This document shows, one piece after another, positions 5,178 to 5,322 of a stretch of DNA of 5,322 nt. Source of the DNA: Lysobacterales bacterium (lineage in GTDB: Bacteria > Pseudomonadota > Gammaproteobacteria > Xanthomonadales > Rhodanobacteraceae). Every line of letters starts with the position of its first letter. Positions within the stretch are counted from its first letter, which is position 1. A program made the position numbers and the translations under genes. The stretch is from NCBI GenBank assembly GCA_013298265.1, contig JAAFHE010000316.1, positions 1 through 5,322 on the forward strand, written 5' to 3'. The notes under the pieces are model-generated. The model saw only the letters and a program-made list of their open reading frames with translations. It had not been told where the DNA came from and did not search any database.

Positions 5178-5181
5178 CTCC
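5178..5181 (-). promoter_or_regulatory. Ribosome binding site (GGAG) of the OsmC gene
   Basis: GGAG on the minus strand, 5 nt before the ATG at 5172, in the context TGGAGAACTC. Confidence 0.65.
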
Positions 5182-5322
5182 AGTCGTTGTGCAGGCGGGC
5201 GCAATGCCGCGGAAACGCCATCATCACCGCGTCGGGGGCTTTGACGAAAGAGGCCGGTTGCGGCAGCGTGTGCGAATGATCCGTTCTTTCAGCAAACCTC
5301 CGCCGCGCCGCGCGGCCGCATC
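5182..5322. other. Upstream region of the OsmC gene, no gene supported
   Basis: I find no good promoter for the OsmC gene here. An ATG at 5276 opens a plus-strand frame to the window edge (MIRSFSKPPP and onwards). A minus-strand frame enters from the right edge and stops with TGA at 5224-5226. Either could be the end of a neighbouring gene, but neither has a ribosome binding site or recognisable motif in view. Confidence 0.4.

Noticed and set aside
5276..5322. A plus-strand ATG opening to the window edge
   Set aside because: It has no ribosome binding site, and only 15 codons of Pro/Arg/Ala-rich sequence are visible, too little to support a gene.
1..5322. CRISPR arrays, tRNA or rRNA genes, insertion sequences, riboswitches
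   Set aside because: No spaced direct repeats, tRNA-like cloverleaf, transposase motifs, terminal inverted repeats or recognised riboswitch core were seen on either strand.

Overview
The window is GC-rich with dense coding and a strong third-position GC bias, which produces many long antisense shadow frames. The gene content (NarX/LiaS-type histidine kinase, bacterial SET-domain methyltransferase with a post-SET cysteine cluster, degenerate receiver-like protein, OsmC) suggests a gammaproteobacterium of the Xanthomonadales type (Lysobacteraceae/Rhodanobacteraceae). That placement is inferred from general resemblance; no search was run and there is no rRNA or tRNA here.

Layout from left to right. 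(1) Positions 4-1446, minus strand: a membrane sensor histidine kinase whose stop codon overlaps, in an ATGA, the start of the next gene running off the left edge, most likely its response regulator. (2) 1447-1598: a spacer with a perfect 7-bp GUAA-loop hairpin. (3) 1599-2429, minus: a secreted protein with beta-helix-like repeats and a regularly placed Asn. (4) 2430-2702: a divergent intergenic region with a perfect 14-bp palindrome, a second dyad and a candidate promoter. (5) 2703-3191, plus: a small SET-domain lysine methyltransferase with a complete post-SET zinc motif. (6) 3192-3341: a regulatory spacer with two overlapping dyads, a candidate promoter and a possible short upstream ORF. 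(7) 3342-4622, plus: a 426-aa protein with a degenerate receiver-like N-terminus and a helix-turn-helix-like C-terminus. (8) 4623-4722: a long imperfect hairpin flanked by A6 and T5 tracts between convergent genes, looking like a bidirectional terminator and perhaps a dispersed repeat. (9) 4723-5172, minus: an OsmC-family peroxidase. (10) 5173-5322: its upstream region, with no further gene supported.

The genes do not form one obvious system. The kinase and the gene beyond the left edge probably make a two-component pair. The SET protein and the receiver-like protein lie in the same direction but each has its own candidate promoter. The most unusual items are the eukaryote-like SET/post-SET enzyme, the uncharacterised pseudo-receiver protein with its dyad-rich leader, and the convergent hairpin.
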